A stretch of 64,000 bases of DNA from Bactericera cockerelli (taxonomy: Eukaryota; Arthropoda; Insecta; Hemiptera; Triozidae): NCBI GenBank assembly GCA_024516035.1, contig CM044955.1, positions 57,449,655 through 57,513,654 of the forward strand, given 5' to 3'. The notes under the pieces are model-generated. The model was not told the origin of the DNA, ran no database searches, and saw only the letters and a list, made by a program, of their open reading frames with translations. Below are positions 1 through 12,338 of the stretch, one piece after another; the stretch's first letter is position 1, and each line of letters begins with the position of its first letter. The translations under genes were made by a program, and so were the position numbers.

Positions 1-364
1 ATTGAGGATGTTTCAAAAATCTCAAAAATACGGTAAATTGAAATTTTAAATTTTTCTTTCCATGAGTTGCAATGATTTTTCCTGAATTTTTTCTTATAAT
101 GAGCTTAAATCCTTAATCTGTTTTCTTTTATACAAAACAAAAATCATCGGAAAATGTTATCTACAGTAGAAGTTACAACCTTTTGCAGCCGCATGGAAAT
201 ACACGGTGTTAAAGGGGAAAACAGGAAGTGTCCGGTTAATTCTTCCGGTGAGTGTATGTAGAGACAGAATAAAATATGCGACGAAAGCTCAAACTTGATA
301 GTATTGAAAATTAAGGACAATCTTAACCCTTAAGACATGGTCGAAAATGATAAATTTAAAATGC

Positions 365-590
365 AACCGTCGATCGCGCGTTGAATGCACCGGTTCTCGT
401 AAGATCACCGAAGTTAAGCAACTTCCAGCGAGGTGAAGACTTCGTGATGCTGGCATTCCGGACCAACCCAGGCTGAGTAAGGTTAATGTGTGTAGCAGGT
501 TTTTTAATTTCCTGCAAATGCAGGTAACACCCCCGTCATAAGATGACCATGCTGTTGAAGCGACGTTCAACCCAAATTAAAAAAAAAAAA
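365..590 (+). mobile_element. 5S-rRNA-headed SINE
   Basis: The head resembles 5S rRNA (cggttctcgt...gatcaccgaagttaagc), followed by a body with ccaacccaggctgagtaagg and aacacccccgtc and an A-rich tail. It fits the SINE3 class, with 5S internal promoter boxes. Confidence 0.75.
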
Positions 591-672
591 TGTTACCATC
601 TGCAACATAACTTTTGACGCCTATGGATGAGGTACAATGTTTCGTTAAAATCCGTTAATTGTTTTCTGAGAT

Positions 673-945
673 TTGCGCGTTGCAAGGAATGCAAATAATA
701 GACCGACAGACAGCCGACACAAAACCAAAGTTGCTCAGGAGGATAGTGTTACGAAATGTTCTGATATTTGTTTTTTTTTTTTTTTAATCGAAGCAATTAC
801 AAAAAAAACCAATAGACAGACAGTCAGACACAAAACCAAAGTTGCTCAGGAGATTACGAAATGTCCACTTATGAATTTTTTTTGTTGTTGTTTTGATATT
901 GGTGCATTATTTTTTATTACAAAAAACGAAGAGAGAAGAAATTAA
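673..945. other. AT-rich repeat fragment
   Basis: It contains two copies of gacacaaaaccaaagttgct about 120 bp apart, also seen near 5600. No protein signal; a decayed dispersed element. Confidence 0.4.
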
Positions 946-988
946 AATATATTTACATACAACTGACATCACTACCGATGTTTAAAAT

Positions 989-1200
989 ATAATAATAATA
1001 CTATTTAGTGGAAGGTAACCAGGCGAGGTTAATGTTAATGCATTTTCTACCACCTAACCCTCAGAGTCTTCTTATTATGTGGTTCTAAACTCAAATTAAT
1101 GAAGAAAAATTCATGCACTGGGTGGGATTCGAACCAACGGATCCCTACACTACCTGGATTACCAGGCTAGTGCGTTAACCACTTGACTACCAGTACACAG
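989..1200 (-). mobile_element. SINE A, tRNA-headed
   Basis: Reverse orientation of a family with head agtcaagtggttaacgcgct, B-box-like ggttcgaatccc and tail caggcgaggttaatg ending in an (ATT)n run. Full-length copy. Confidence 0.75.
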
Positions 1201-1256
1201 TATATTGTTCATTTCTTGTTTGTAAGTATAGTTTTTCGCGGAAGTAAAGTATAGGT

Positions 1257-1522
1257 AGCCAGCGTCGATGGCATGTTGAATACACCGGTTCCCTTCAGAA
1301 CACCGAAGTTAAGCGACATCCAGCGAGGTTAAGACTTGGATGGGTGACCATTCAAATTCTAACTCTCGTGACGCTGGCTTTTCCCGGCCCCACTCAGGCT
1401 GGGTGAGGTCAATGTGAGTAGCAGGTTTATGAGTTTCCTGCGAATGGAGGGTAAAACCCCCGTCGTGATATGACCATGGCAGTTGAAAGCGACGTTAAAC
1501 CCCACTTAAAAAAAAAGAAAAA
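1257..1522 (+). mobile_element. 5S-rRNA-headed SINE, longest head
   Basis: This copy keeps the most 5S sequence, including cttggatgggtgaccattca, the box C region of 5S rRNA, then the shared body caggctgggtgaggtcaatg and an A-rich tail. Confidence 0.82.
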
Positions 1523-1529
1523 AAAAAGT

Positions 1530-2095
1530 ATAGGTCTTCAAAAAAGGAACCCCCTCCCCTTTGTCAATGTGGTATTGTCCTTACGGTTGCACACCTCCTT
1601 GAATACTCTATCTTAGCTCATGCCCGTACCAATTTGTCCGCTATACCATCGCTACGTGCAAATATTAACCCTTTCACTGAATTTGTCCTTGCTCAGGGAC
1701 ATCAATTTTATTGATTTTGAAAATACCAGTGCTGCATTCTATGATTTTGTTTCTGTACTTTTTGGAGTTGTTTTTTTTTTTTTTTTGTTCTCTTCCCTCT
1801 TGATTTTCTCAGTAAAAACTGTGTAGTCTAGGGTTTGAACTGCGTTTGTAAACAAAAGATTTTTCAGTTTTGAAGATTTTTTTTTTGGAAACATCATCTA
1901 TGGACTCTAACAAACTCAAAAAAGCATCGTTCATAATTTTTTCCCAACTAATTCATAGATGTACAGTGAAAGGGTTAATGAAATTGACGCCCTGATGCTA
2001 TTTGAACGAATAAAATGCTATAGAAAAATTTAGTTTGAAACGGAAACGGTGCGAAAGACCATCTGTAGTTAAAGCACTTTTCAAAAAAAAGTATA
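1530..2095 (+). mobile_element. Non-LTR retrotransposon 3' end, interrupted
   Basis: One frame reads PLCQCGIVLTVAHLL, the zinc-knuckle-like CxCG..LT..H end of I/R1/jockey-type ORF2 proteins. A second copy at 58795-59060 shares the flanking sequence but lacks the 306-bp insertion found here. Confidence 0.65.
1669..1974. mobile_element. piggyBac-like MITE
   Basis: A 306-bp element with 11-bp inverted ends CCCTTTCACTG/CAGTGAAAGGG, flanked on both sides by TTAA, the piggyBac target site. It interrupts the retrotransposon tail. No ORF for a transposase. Confidence 0.75.
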
Positions 2096-2340
2096 GGTCA
2101 TCGCGGTATAATGTTTCATGTGCTAGAGCAAAAATTGGCCTAAAATTCGACATTTCCTCACAGAAATGGCCATAACTCCAGAAAGGCAACTAGCAGGCGC
2201 GGTTGGTACTGAGGAGCTGCAAACTGCAGTACACCCCCAGAAAAAAAAGAGAGGATCTTCTCAAGTCCTAGCTCGTACACAGTGAAAATAAGCATATATT
2301 TCTAGAATAATTAATGCATAATTATTATGATTGGCATGGT

Positions 2341-2379
2341 AAACAAACTCAAACCCTTTAGATAAAGTTTGAGTTTGTT
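2341..2379. repeat. Perfect 13-bp inverted repeat
   Basis: Arms aacaaactcaaac and gtttgagtttgtt flank a short loop immediately before the Helitron 5' end. Confidence 0.7.
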
Positions 2380-2380
2380 A

Positions 2381-2620
2381 TCTTCTTAATATATAAATGT
2401 CAAAGTCACTGACTGACTGACCACTGACTGATCATCGCTCTACAGCCCAAACCGTAAGTCCTAGGAAGCTGAAATTTGGTAGGTAGCTTTGTCTTATAGT
2501 CTAGATGTGCAATAAGACGGGATTTTTCGAATTCCCACTACAACACCTGCCATTGGCGAAAAAGGATTTTTTGCTTTCACGGCCATGCCTCGGCCCGCAA
2601 AGCGGGCGACAGCCCGCTAG
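2381..2620 (+). mobile_element. Short non-autonomous Helitron
   Basis: It starts TC (tcttcttaatatataaat), ends with hairpin cccgcaaagcggg and CTAG, and sits between A and T, as Helitrons do. About 240 bp, no protein. Confidence 0.75.
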
Positions 2621-3340
2621 TACATTATACAGCGACTCTCTAAATCCCATTTTAGTCCGGATTATGTGGCAGCACCCCCAAAATAATTTCCCACCGGCCG
2701 CGCCTGGCAAACTACAATAACTAGGGTCATATCACATAATTTTTTTGATGTGCATGCACTAGTAATTTATTACAATAACTAGACAACTACAAAATAACTT
2801 GTTAATTTTTCTTTTCTTATTTTAAAATCCAAATTTTTTGTTTACATACTCATGACATCATCAAAACAAATATGGCTGACCGCGAAAATTAGGGTGTTTC
2901 AAATTTTCCGATTTTCAAATGAAATTATCTCAATGATTTCGATTTTTAAATTGAAAATGGATGGCACCAATAGAATCAGCGTGTTCTCAACCATAAGAAT
3001 AGGTAATTGCTTTGTAAAAATTGTGGGAAAGCCCCATTGTTTAGAGAGAAAAAATCCCATCACTTTTTGCCAACATATTGTCTAAACACTATTCTAACAG
3101 ACAAAGATATAGATAAGAAAATCCATCTTCTAGGGACACAATAAAATAATTATTCCAAGACCCAGGTCTGAACGTTCAGCGTTCAGCAATGCCTACTTTA
3201 GTTCCTAAGATAATCGAGAGCGCCATATCAGAGTTATCAGATGTGTATTGAGCAGTGACACTATCAATCCGTGCTATCAGCTATCAGTTTCTTATCACTG
3301 CAGCTTTGGGAAAGTTCGTTACACGTTGAAAAAATTCCTC
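2621..3340. other. Gene-free stretch
   Basis: It begins with a fragment also found inverted near 43650-43745 (around gcggccggtggg). The rest is AT-rich; I see no gene. Confidence 0.5.
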
Positions 3341-3342
3341 TG

Positions 3343-3742
3343 CCTTTTACGTTCGTAAAATATCGAGATATTTGTTCGTAGTAGAAATAACATATTAGAT
3401 CCTAAACCTGACATATTTTAATGTAATGATAGGAATAATGTGCCTAATTTGAATAAATTTATGTAGTATGTAAAAACATTTCAGTTATTGCTGTGTTTCG
3501 AATCATTTAAGGTCGAAACACAGCGTCGAAATTACATTAAAAAAAAAAAAAAAAGATTTCACGTTCGTAAAATATCGAGATTTTTCTTCGTTGTAGAAAT
3601 AACATATTAGATCCTAAACCTGACATATTTTAATATAATGTCAGGAATAATGTGCCTAATTTTATGTACTATGTAAAAACATTTAATTTTATTGCTGTGT
3701 TTCGAATCGTTTAAGGTCGAAACACAGTGTGGAAATTACATT
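3343..3742. repeat. Direct tandem duplication, ~205 bp unit
   Basis: Two copies of a unit running from acgttcgtaaaatatcgaga to gtcgaaacacagcg, separated by a poly-A run; a few differences and one internal deletion in the second copy. Confidence 0.8.
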
Positions 3743-4050
3743 TTAAAAAAGATCTTTGTTTGAGTGAAAGCGAGTTATGTAATCTCAAAGGTTTTTCCTT
3801 TTCTTTTTTTTCGGTAGAGCACTCTAACAAGTTTTTTCCTTTTGCCGAGTCACGTTTCAGGAGTCTTTACTTGCTTTTTTTTTATATAAGTGAAGTAATT
3901 CACGTGCTTGTTTAAATAATTCTGGGTTTAATAGATTTATTATACTTTGCCGTTGTTGGATTGCCTATTATCATTTATTGTTTCTCTAGTTCTAAAATAT
4001 TTTCAAGTTGAACATATGTGTGATCTTTAATTATAGATCTCAGTATTGAC

Positions 4051-4130
4051 CAACCTCAGTAGCTTGATCGATAAGGAGGGACTTGTAATCCGGAGGTCGG
4101 TAGTTCAAGTCCCGGTTTCAGCGTGGATTT
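4051..4130 (+). mobile_element. SINE C head fragment
   Basis: tRNA-like head agcttgatcgataagg...ggttcaagtcccggtttcag, truncated after the B box. Confidence 0.65.
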
Positions 4131-4290
4131 ATTTAAAAAAATATATTTATATAGATCTAATTATATAGAAAGTTTATTGATTTGCTTTTGCTATGATTAC
4201 CAATCTACTAAAGGTTGTGTATTTGAAATATATTAACAATTTGTTTTTTTCTTTACTTTGAGTTCTTTATGGTAGGTAATAACAAAACAT

Positions 4291-4425
4291 TAACCGATCT
4301 CAGTAGCTTGATCGATAAGGCGGCGGACTTGTAACCTGGAGGTCGGTGGTTCAAGTCCCCGTTTCAGCGTAGATTCAGTAAAGCGAGTTTGAGTATAGTT
4401 GTGATACCACGTAAGTGATTAATAC
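4291..4425 (+). mobile_element. SINE C
   Basis: Head as in other SINE C copies and body taaagcgagtttgagt...gtgataccacgtaagtgatt. Lies about 240 bp upstream of CD36 exon 1. Confidence 0.7.
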
Positions 4426-4664
4426 AATGTTTATCTAGTTCTACTTGCCCCAGTAGAGTTAAAGAGCCTAACTAAAAGGAGGATAAAAAATATTTTCAAG
4501 TTTAACTCTCTCTCTTTCTTTGGGTTTTTTATGATAGGTAACCATAAAAAAACCTTATAATATACATATTAGTAAGGTATGTAACTACAAAATACCTAGA
4601 GACTAGACACCGGGAGTTTCTATTTGTCAATTCTTTAATCAAGTTCGGATTGACTCATTTCAAA

Positions 4665-4793
4665 ATGTCGGACCAGCGAAGAACGGGCATGTCGGTTCTG
4701 GGCATCCTGTTCCTTTTGTTGGGTGCTGTCCTCTGTCTGGTCAACTTTGAGCTTACATTCCTGCCATCTTTCTTTCAAATCATTCTACAAAAG
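4665..4793 (+). CDS. CD36-like exon 1 (start, N-terminal membrane helix)
   Basis: The exon begins at the ATG inside caaaATGtcg and encodes 43 residues, starting MSDQRRTG and then a long hydrophobic stretch that forms the uncleaved N-terminal membrane anchor. It ends in phase 0 at CAAAAG before the donor gtaagt. Upstream in the same frame there is only a non-ATG extension, so this ATG is the natural start. Confidence 0.85.
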
Positions 4794-7700
4794 GTAAGTC
4801 TCTCAAGAGTCTTGAGAGTCTCTCAAGGTTATAGGTGGTAGTAAATGCTTTGAGAATTAACCTCGCCTGGTGGTTACCTTCCACTAAGAGTGTTATTGGT
4901 TTTATTATTACGAGTAGGTATTATTAATTTCTTAGAACCTCTGGCTGGGGGACTATAAACAGGGACCTAAGTAGACTAGCATTGGCTTGGTTCTCGGGGC
5001 CCTTGTCAATTATCAGCCGCCTTGTAAAAACAGTGGTAGAAGTGCTGAGTCATTCCTCCACTGTCAGGCTACCATCATTCGCGATGACGCCATCCTATGA
5101 TGATGATGAAGAACTAACTTCTCATGTTATCTACTCATAAAATATCGGTTACGCCCAATTCAGGCCCGAAACGATCCACGACAATGTCTCACTGTGTAGA
5201 GTAGGGTTAGGAAAAATAAATATAGGGCCATGCCTCGGGCCGTAACTCGGGTGCAGTGAATTTTGTAAATTAATAGATTTCCTAAACCTCAAAATGCTGT
5301 TATTCCACGACTGCTGGTGACATAATATTCTCCTTTTGTTCTTGTCTCTTTGTTCAATCTATTTATTTTTTCTTTGTAATTTCATTGTATTTTACTGTAT
5401 ATATTTTTGTCTTACCTAATAAAGCATACTTTGATTATTAAAATAATAATAATATTAATAATCAAACAGGTGACGCAGCGACCTTAGATTTTCTCTACTT
5501 TACATACAAAGAGTTTTCTATTTCATCTCGTTCCCGTTCCATTATATCCGGGTTCTACTGTATATGTCACAATTCCCATTTAGGATGAATAAGAAAAAAA
5601 CAGACCGACAGACGGACACAAAACCGAAGTTGCTCAGGGGGTTATGAAACGTCCAGAATTTTTTTTTTTTTTACAAAAACGAACACAATACTTCCGATTT
5701 CTAATATTAGAATTTTCTTAGAAGTAAAAAATTCACCGTTGACTTAACCAACTTTTGTCTTTTCTAGGAATTGGCGCTATCACCTTGGTCCAGGAGCTTT
5801 CGAATTTGGCGCTCGAATCCGGTGCCTATCTATCTGGACTTTTACTTTTTCAACTGGACCAACCCTGAAGATATCGAGGACAACAGCGCAAAACCCAAGT
5901 TTGTTGAAATGGGACCTTACCGATTTCAGTAAGTCTACAATAATAATCATACTCGTTAGTGGAAGGCAACCACCAGCCGAGGCTAATGCTCACAGCATTT
6001 TCTACCACCTAACCGTCAGAGTCTTATTATTATGTGGTCACAAACTCGAATTAGTGAGGAAAAAATCATGCACTGGGTGGAATTCGAACCAATGGATCTC
6101 TACACTACCTGACACTGCCCAAAATTTATGAGATTAGAGATCTTGGTGTTACATTCAAGAATAACATCAGATTCACCTATACAATTATACATACATAGGC
6201 CAATATATGATATTGTCCTGACTAGAACTCATTACATACGTTCCAGTGCATGGTTTTCAGTAAAGACATGAATCATGATTGAAATTCCTACGCACTGAGT
6301 GCATTCTACAATGGTACAATAGTTCTGTCAAATGATCACTTGCATATGATCATTTGACAGAACAGACCAGTGCATCGTTTAATTAATCAATTAAAAAGTT
6401 GACGGACTGATTCTTCTGACTTCTTGACTCTGAGGTTAATCAAATTTCAGAAATGTAAATGCCAGGTTCGTAGCTACTCATAGAGCACTATTAGCAGGCT
6501 GCACCGCTTCACCTAGAGATGCTGTATAGCAGCAACCAGTGGTGTAATTATAGACAAATAATACAAAAGGAGAAAGACTCTACCCTAACAACAAAAATTG
6601 TGATGTTCCTCTATTTTGATGATAATTTTAGAAGTAAAATTAAAAATATCATTATTGTGTTTATCACAATTTGATATCAAAAACATAACAAACAAAGTGC
6701 CGAAAATTAACCTTGGATAAAACTCGAACATCCAACCTTCAGATTACAATTATTATTCTTACTAGCGGGTTACACACTCCGCTTAGCCAGCAAAGCAGAC
6801 ACACACACATACCGCACTGTGTTTTCATTGTGAAAATAATGCAACGTGCAGACGTGCATGCTAATTTTGAGACAATTTCAGCTAGTACTCGTATTTGAAT
6901 TAATAGTTCTGTTATGCAGGGTAAAGAAATAACCAAAAAAATCTCAACAGTTCCCTTGACAAAGACATCTTGAGAATTTGTCATTGATAAGTTCAAAGTG
7001 TAATTACTATGTTGAAAGTAAATGTAAGTAGGTAGTTTATTATGGTTTATCACTTTAATTGCATTAATATGCATATGTTTTGCTGATGTGCATCTGCAAT
7101 CTGCATGTCTGTAAATTAGCTAAATTAGCATATTTTTTAATTAGTTTCACATTGAAGGCTCAGGTTAAAAAAAATTACTTTAAATTTCCAGCACTTTTGT
7201 TGGTTTGAGAAAAAATATTCTGACTCTTTCGGTGCATAATGACATTAGTTTTAACTGGATGAAAACGTAATTCAAATTTAATCAACCATCGAAAAGTTCT
7301 AACCAATTTTCTTTCAGTTTTTCCTCTTGTAGCCTCTCTGGAGGCTACAGGAGCCAATTAAGAGAATATTGGTTAAAAAGAGGAAGACATTTCCAGCTGA
7401 ATGTTCATTATAATAAATTGGTTAAATAAATTGAGTTCCATTACTTTAAAATGTCGCACAGTGGGGTAGAATCCAATTTTAGGCGGAAAAAAGTATTTTC
7501 CGATTTTTTTCAGGTAGAACCTTAATTTCAAAGTAAAATAATAACTTGAATTTTTTTAACCATTTTTAAACAAGAAATAAATACATAGTGATATGCATCT
7601 ACAACCCCGAGTCCTAGCTATCGAGAAAGGCCATCCCAACTAAGAGATCCGGAGAATGGGATTTGGTGAACCCACTAAAAACAACCCGTCGTTCAATCGT

Positions 7701-10700
7701 TAAACCAAAAGGTAGAATAATAATAATAATGATAAGAATAACACTTTTTAGTGGAAGGTAAATACCAGGCGAGGTTAATGTTCAAAGCATTTTCTGCCAC
7801 CTAAATCTAAGAGTCTTATTATTATGTGGTCACAGACTCAAATTAATAACGAAAACTTCATGTACTGGGTGCGATCCGAGTCAACGAATCCCTACGCTAC
7901 ATGGATTACCAGACTAGCGCGTTAACCACTTGACTACTAATGACTAGAAAATCTGGGAACTATAATATTGCATCTTGTATTACTTACATTGTATCTATAC
8001 TCAAATAAATAAAGAGGTGCTTTGTTAAACTGTTGGCATAATGGGACTACCTTTCTTTCGCTGACAGTCAAAATAAAGCACTACTTATACATATACTTGT
8101 ACTTATACTTCATTACTTATGGCTCGATGATTATTACAGGGTTGTGTGGAAGAGATTGTCAAATGCAATAACCCCGCCCTTTAGTTAGGACATATTATTA
8201 TTTATATATTTAGGTACTTATTTTTTCTCAATTTTTTCTTCTTCTATTGTATATTAATTTGTTTATAATATGATAATTATATAGTGTAAAATAATTATAA
8301 TAATAATTTACTTATCATTTCAGTGAGCGCAAAGAAGTGGTCAAGATCGGATTCCATAGCAACGGCACTGTGAGTTACAAACAGGAGAGGAGGTGGTACT
8401 TTGACGCGGTGTTCTCGGCGGGAGATCTGACGGACAATGTGACCACCCTGAATGCTGTGGCTTTGGTAAAGGACCTTGTTTGATTACACGTCAACTTTTA
8501 GCAAATTTTATTTCATATTCTTAATTAGACGCGAAAATAAACTATGTTTTGTGAAAGCGCGAAGTTCCTATGAAAGTAATAGGCATTTTGTTAAAATTTA
8601 GACATTTTTTTTAACTCTACGGAGTTATGGGAAATTAGTTTTAAGTAAATGTGTGGTTTTTTTGTGTTATGCCAGAACTGTATAGTGGGTAGCTCGTCAT
8701 TACAAATCCAGAAATTTCATTACTTTCTAACATCCATATCATATCCCTTTAATCCGCCACTGGTTGCTATTCGTACAAACACTGGACTCGGAAAGTAAAG
8801 TAAAGTAATCCGCCACTGGTCGCTACTCATACAGACACATAGCTACTCATTTTTGCTCACGAGGTATAAGTGGACCCCCCGGATATAAAAGTACAGAGCG
8901 GAAACTTTCTGCACTGCTGGAAATCGAACCCAGGTCATCTTGAGTGCAAGTCGCTACTCCACTCCGCCACGTCGTCCACGGTGACTACATTACACACTTT
9001 GTACATTTGTAAAGTTAGTTGAAAAAAAGAGCTAAATAAAAAGATCTATTTAAATTGGTCTGGCTGGGGGACGTTAAACAGGCAGAAGACCAGTGTCTCG
9101 CTAGAGAACTATAAGCAGAGAAGAGACTAGCCAACCCTTACAAGCCAGGCTAGCTTGCAGTTTTCGAAGAGTTTAATGGCTTATAAAGAAAAGTCCAAGT
9201 CCTCATGATGGTTGATCGCACATAGAAATATGTGGTTCAGGACGAGCCAACTTTGAAATAAAGTTGGCTGGAGACCATCACTCACCCCTCCAGCTGTAGC
9301 CAAGCTGGCTACAACAACAACAACATCTATTTAAATTGAGGATATCATTTATCAGATAAAATCTTAGCCCAGTGCCCTACTTATTGGAAAGTCAAGCACA
9401 TGTCCTATGAGCCAACGCTAAGCCTCAATTGCCCTATGCTTATAGCCTATGCTTCAATAAGATACTACAAAGTATACAGACCGATGCGGGGCTAGGATTT
9501 AGTATATTTATGCTCTTTCCCATTGTGTATAATATACATACATATATTATACAGGGTGATTCAGAAAAGTGTACCTTTATTTTAACCACGTGTTATATGG
9601 ACCATTTTAGGGGGGGTCAAGTCTATAACAAAAAGGGCGAAAGTGCCTCATAAATTAGAAACACGCCTCTAAAGTTCTTTAAAAAAATCTAAGATTTTGA
9701 ATTACGAAAATAATCTATGAATTTCAAACGCAGAAAAAAATCGACTCCCAAAACCAGATGAAACCGTTGATCTGGAAATCGAGGTCATTGCACTCTCAGG
9801 GGCGGCCACAGGAGAGCTAACTGAAAGAAAATAGGCCATACTTTCGCCCTTTTTATTATAGACTTGACCCAACCTAAAATGGTTCACATACCACGTGGCT
9901 AAAATAAAGGCAAACTTTTCTGAAACACACCTGTATATTTCATCAGCAACATCACGTGATGATGTTACGAGAGGTTTAGTAGTAAAAAGAGTGGATAAGG
10001 GAAGCCAAAGAAACTTCATATGTTCAATAGATACATACGTAGATAGGTGCATAGTTAAAAGCTGGTTAAAACATATACCTGCTGATGAAGTTATGAAAAT
10101 AAAAGACAATGTCCTTGGCCAACTTCACTGTATAGACAGCAAGATAATAATAATAATACTCTTTACTAGAATTTAACCACCAGGCGAGGTTAATGCTCAA
10201 AGCATTTTCTGCCACCTAACCCTCAAGATACATTACATCGTTAAGTAATATTAATAATATCGCCTCATTTATAATCCCCAACTAGGACAAATGAGTCCCA
10301 TTACATATTTCAGCAGTAAGCCCAAGACGTATTATTATGTGGTCAATATCTTAAATGGAAGGATGACTTGTTATGTCCCGACTTAGTCTCGAACTCGCGA
10401 CCTCTGAATTACCAGACTGACGCCTTGACCACTGATCTACCGGGACAGACGAGTAGCTACAAATGCTAGACAAAATATAATTATTATTTGTGAAAAACTT
10501 TACATCTCTTTTCTATTGTATATCGCGGCGTTCGAGACCCTGCAAATCACTCAAATGAGATTTTATTATTGACCTCAACCAGCCTGGATAGTCAGGGTTG
10601 TTGCAGAGTGGGCAACGACCAGTTGCGGCATTATGTCGGCATTACTCGTAACATCAATCTTCTTCTTATGGTACCTATCCGGTTCGGATGTTGGCTATCA

Positions 10701-12307
10701 TGTTGGCTATTTTGACTTTGCAGACTGCTGTTCGGAAGAGTAATGTATTTGTCTGGTTAAACCATGTTCTCAAGTTTTTCATCCATGAAATCTTCCTTCT
10801 ATCTGGCCTCTCTTTCCGTACACTTTTCCCTGTAGTATTTTTTGTAGTAATAAGTAGCCACTTTCATTTCTCATGACATGTACCGATGTCAATGCTACCT
10901 ACTTCAAATTGGAACATAATAACACAGATAACTAGCTCTTTATCTCTTCATCTTCAAAAAATAAATAAAAAGTCATTGTGAACGATGGTAATCAGACAGT
11001 GGAAGAATGACTCAGCTCTTCTACCACTGTCTTTAGAGGAGGCTAATAATTGACAAGGGCCCCCAGAACCAAGCCAATGCTGGTCTACTCCCTGTTTATA
11101 GTCCCCCAGCCAGACTGCTGGTCTCCTCCCTGTTTATAGTCCCCCAGACAGACTGCTGGTCTCCTCGCTGTTTATAGTCCCCCAGCCAGACTGCTGGTCT
11201 CCTCCCTGTTTATAGCCCCCCAGCCAGACTGCTGGTCTACTCCCGGTTTATAGCCCCCCAGCCAGACTGCTGGTCTCCTCCCTGTTTATAGTCCCCCAGC
11301 CAGACTGCTGGTCTACTCCCTGTTTATTCCTTTTTCAGGATATCATCATAGGGTGGTGTCATCGTGAACGATGGTACCCAGATAGTGGAGGAATGACTCA
11401 GCACTCTTACCACTGTCTTTACAAGGAGGATTTTAGGATAAGGAATAATAATAATATTGCCTTATTTATATAGCCCGATTAAGACTATTAAAGTCCCATT
11501 ATCCCAGCAGTAAGCCCAAGACATATTATTATGTGGTAAAATCCCAAATGGGAGGATAACATGTCATGTCCCGGCTGGGTTTCGAACCCACGACCTCTGG
11601 GATCTTTGGATTCACAGAGTGCCGCCTTTACCACTGAGCTTCCGGGACAGAAGGAAAGTAAAAAAACATGATTATTTCCAGTCCGCCGCCTCGACGGTGC
11701 GCCAGTGGCACTGGATCCAGCAGACGGGCCTCTCGGCCTTCCTCGGCTCCACGCGCCAGACGCTGTCCGAGACCAAGACTGTGGGCGAGTTCCTGTTCCA
11801 GGGGTTCGAGAATCAGCTGCTCAACTTCGCCAAGAAAATGCCGATGATGAAAATCCCGTACGACAAGTTCGGATGGTTCTATACGGTGAGAATGTAAAAT
11901 CAGATAATATAATAATAATAATAATATTAATAATTCCGTGTCCGTGAGCAGTGGCGTAGCCAGGGGGGGTCTTTTCTGGGGTTTCTTGGAAAAGACGGAA
12001 TATACGTTAGGCGAGAATTCTGAACCCCCCTCGTAACCCCCTCAAAACCACCCCCAAAATGTAGGTCTCAAAACGTCTAGCTACGCCACTGTCCGTGAGA
12101 TAAGGGTTGTGTGGAAGAGATTGCCGTAGGCAATAACCCCGCCAATAGTTGTGTAAGAAGTTGAATTATTCTAATCTGTTCATTAGCAACTATGCACTTG
12201 GGCCTGAGCTATTAGTACATTAATATCTTGTTCGAGTAAATCTTAGACAATTTTTTCCGGATAGTTGGGCAATTTTTTATGTAAGTAATGGGAAGTGATG
12301 TATTTTT

Positions 12308-12338
<31 letters not shown>

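Noticed and set aside
1257..1380. Genuine 5S rRNA gene
   Set aside because: Only parts of the 5S sequence match, it is joined to a SINE body with an A tail, and the copies vary.
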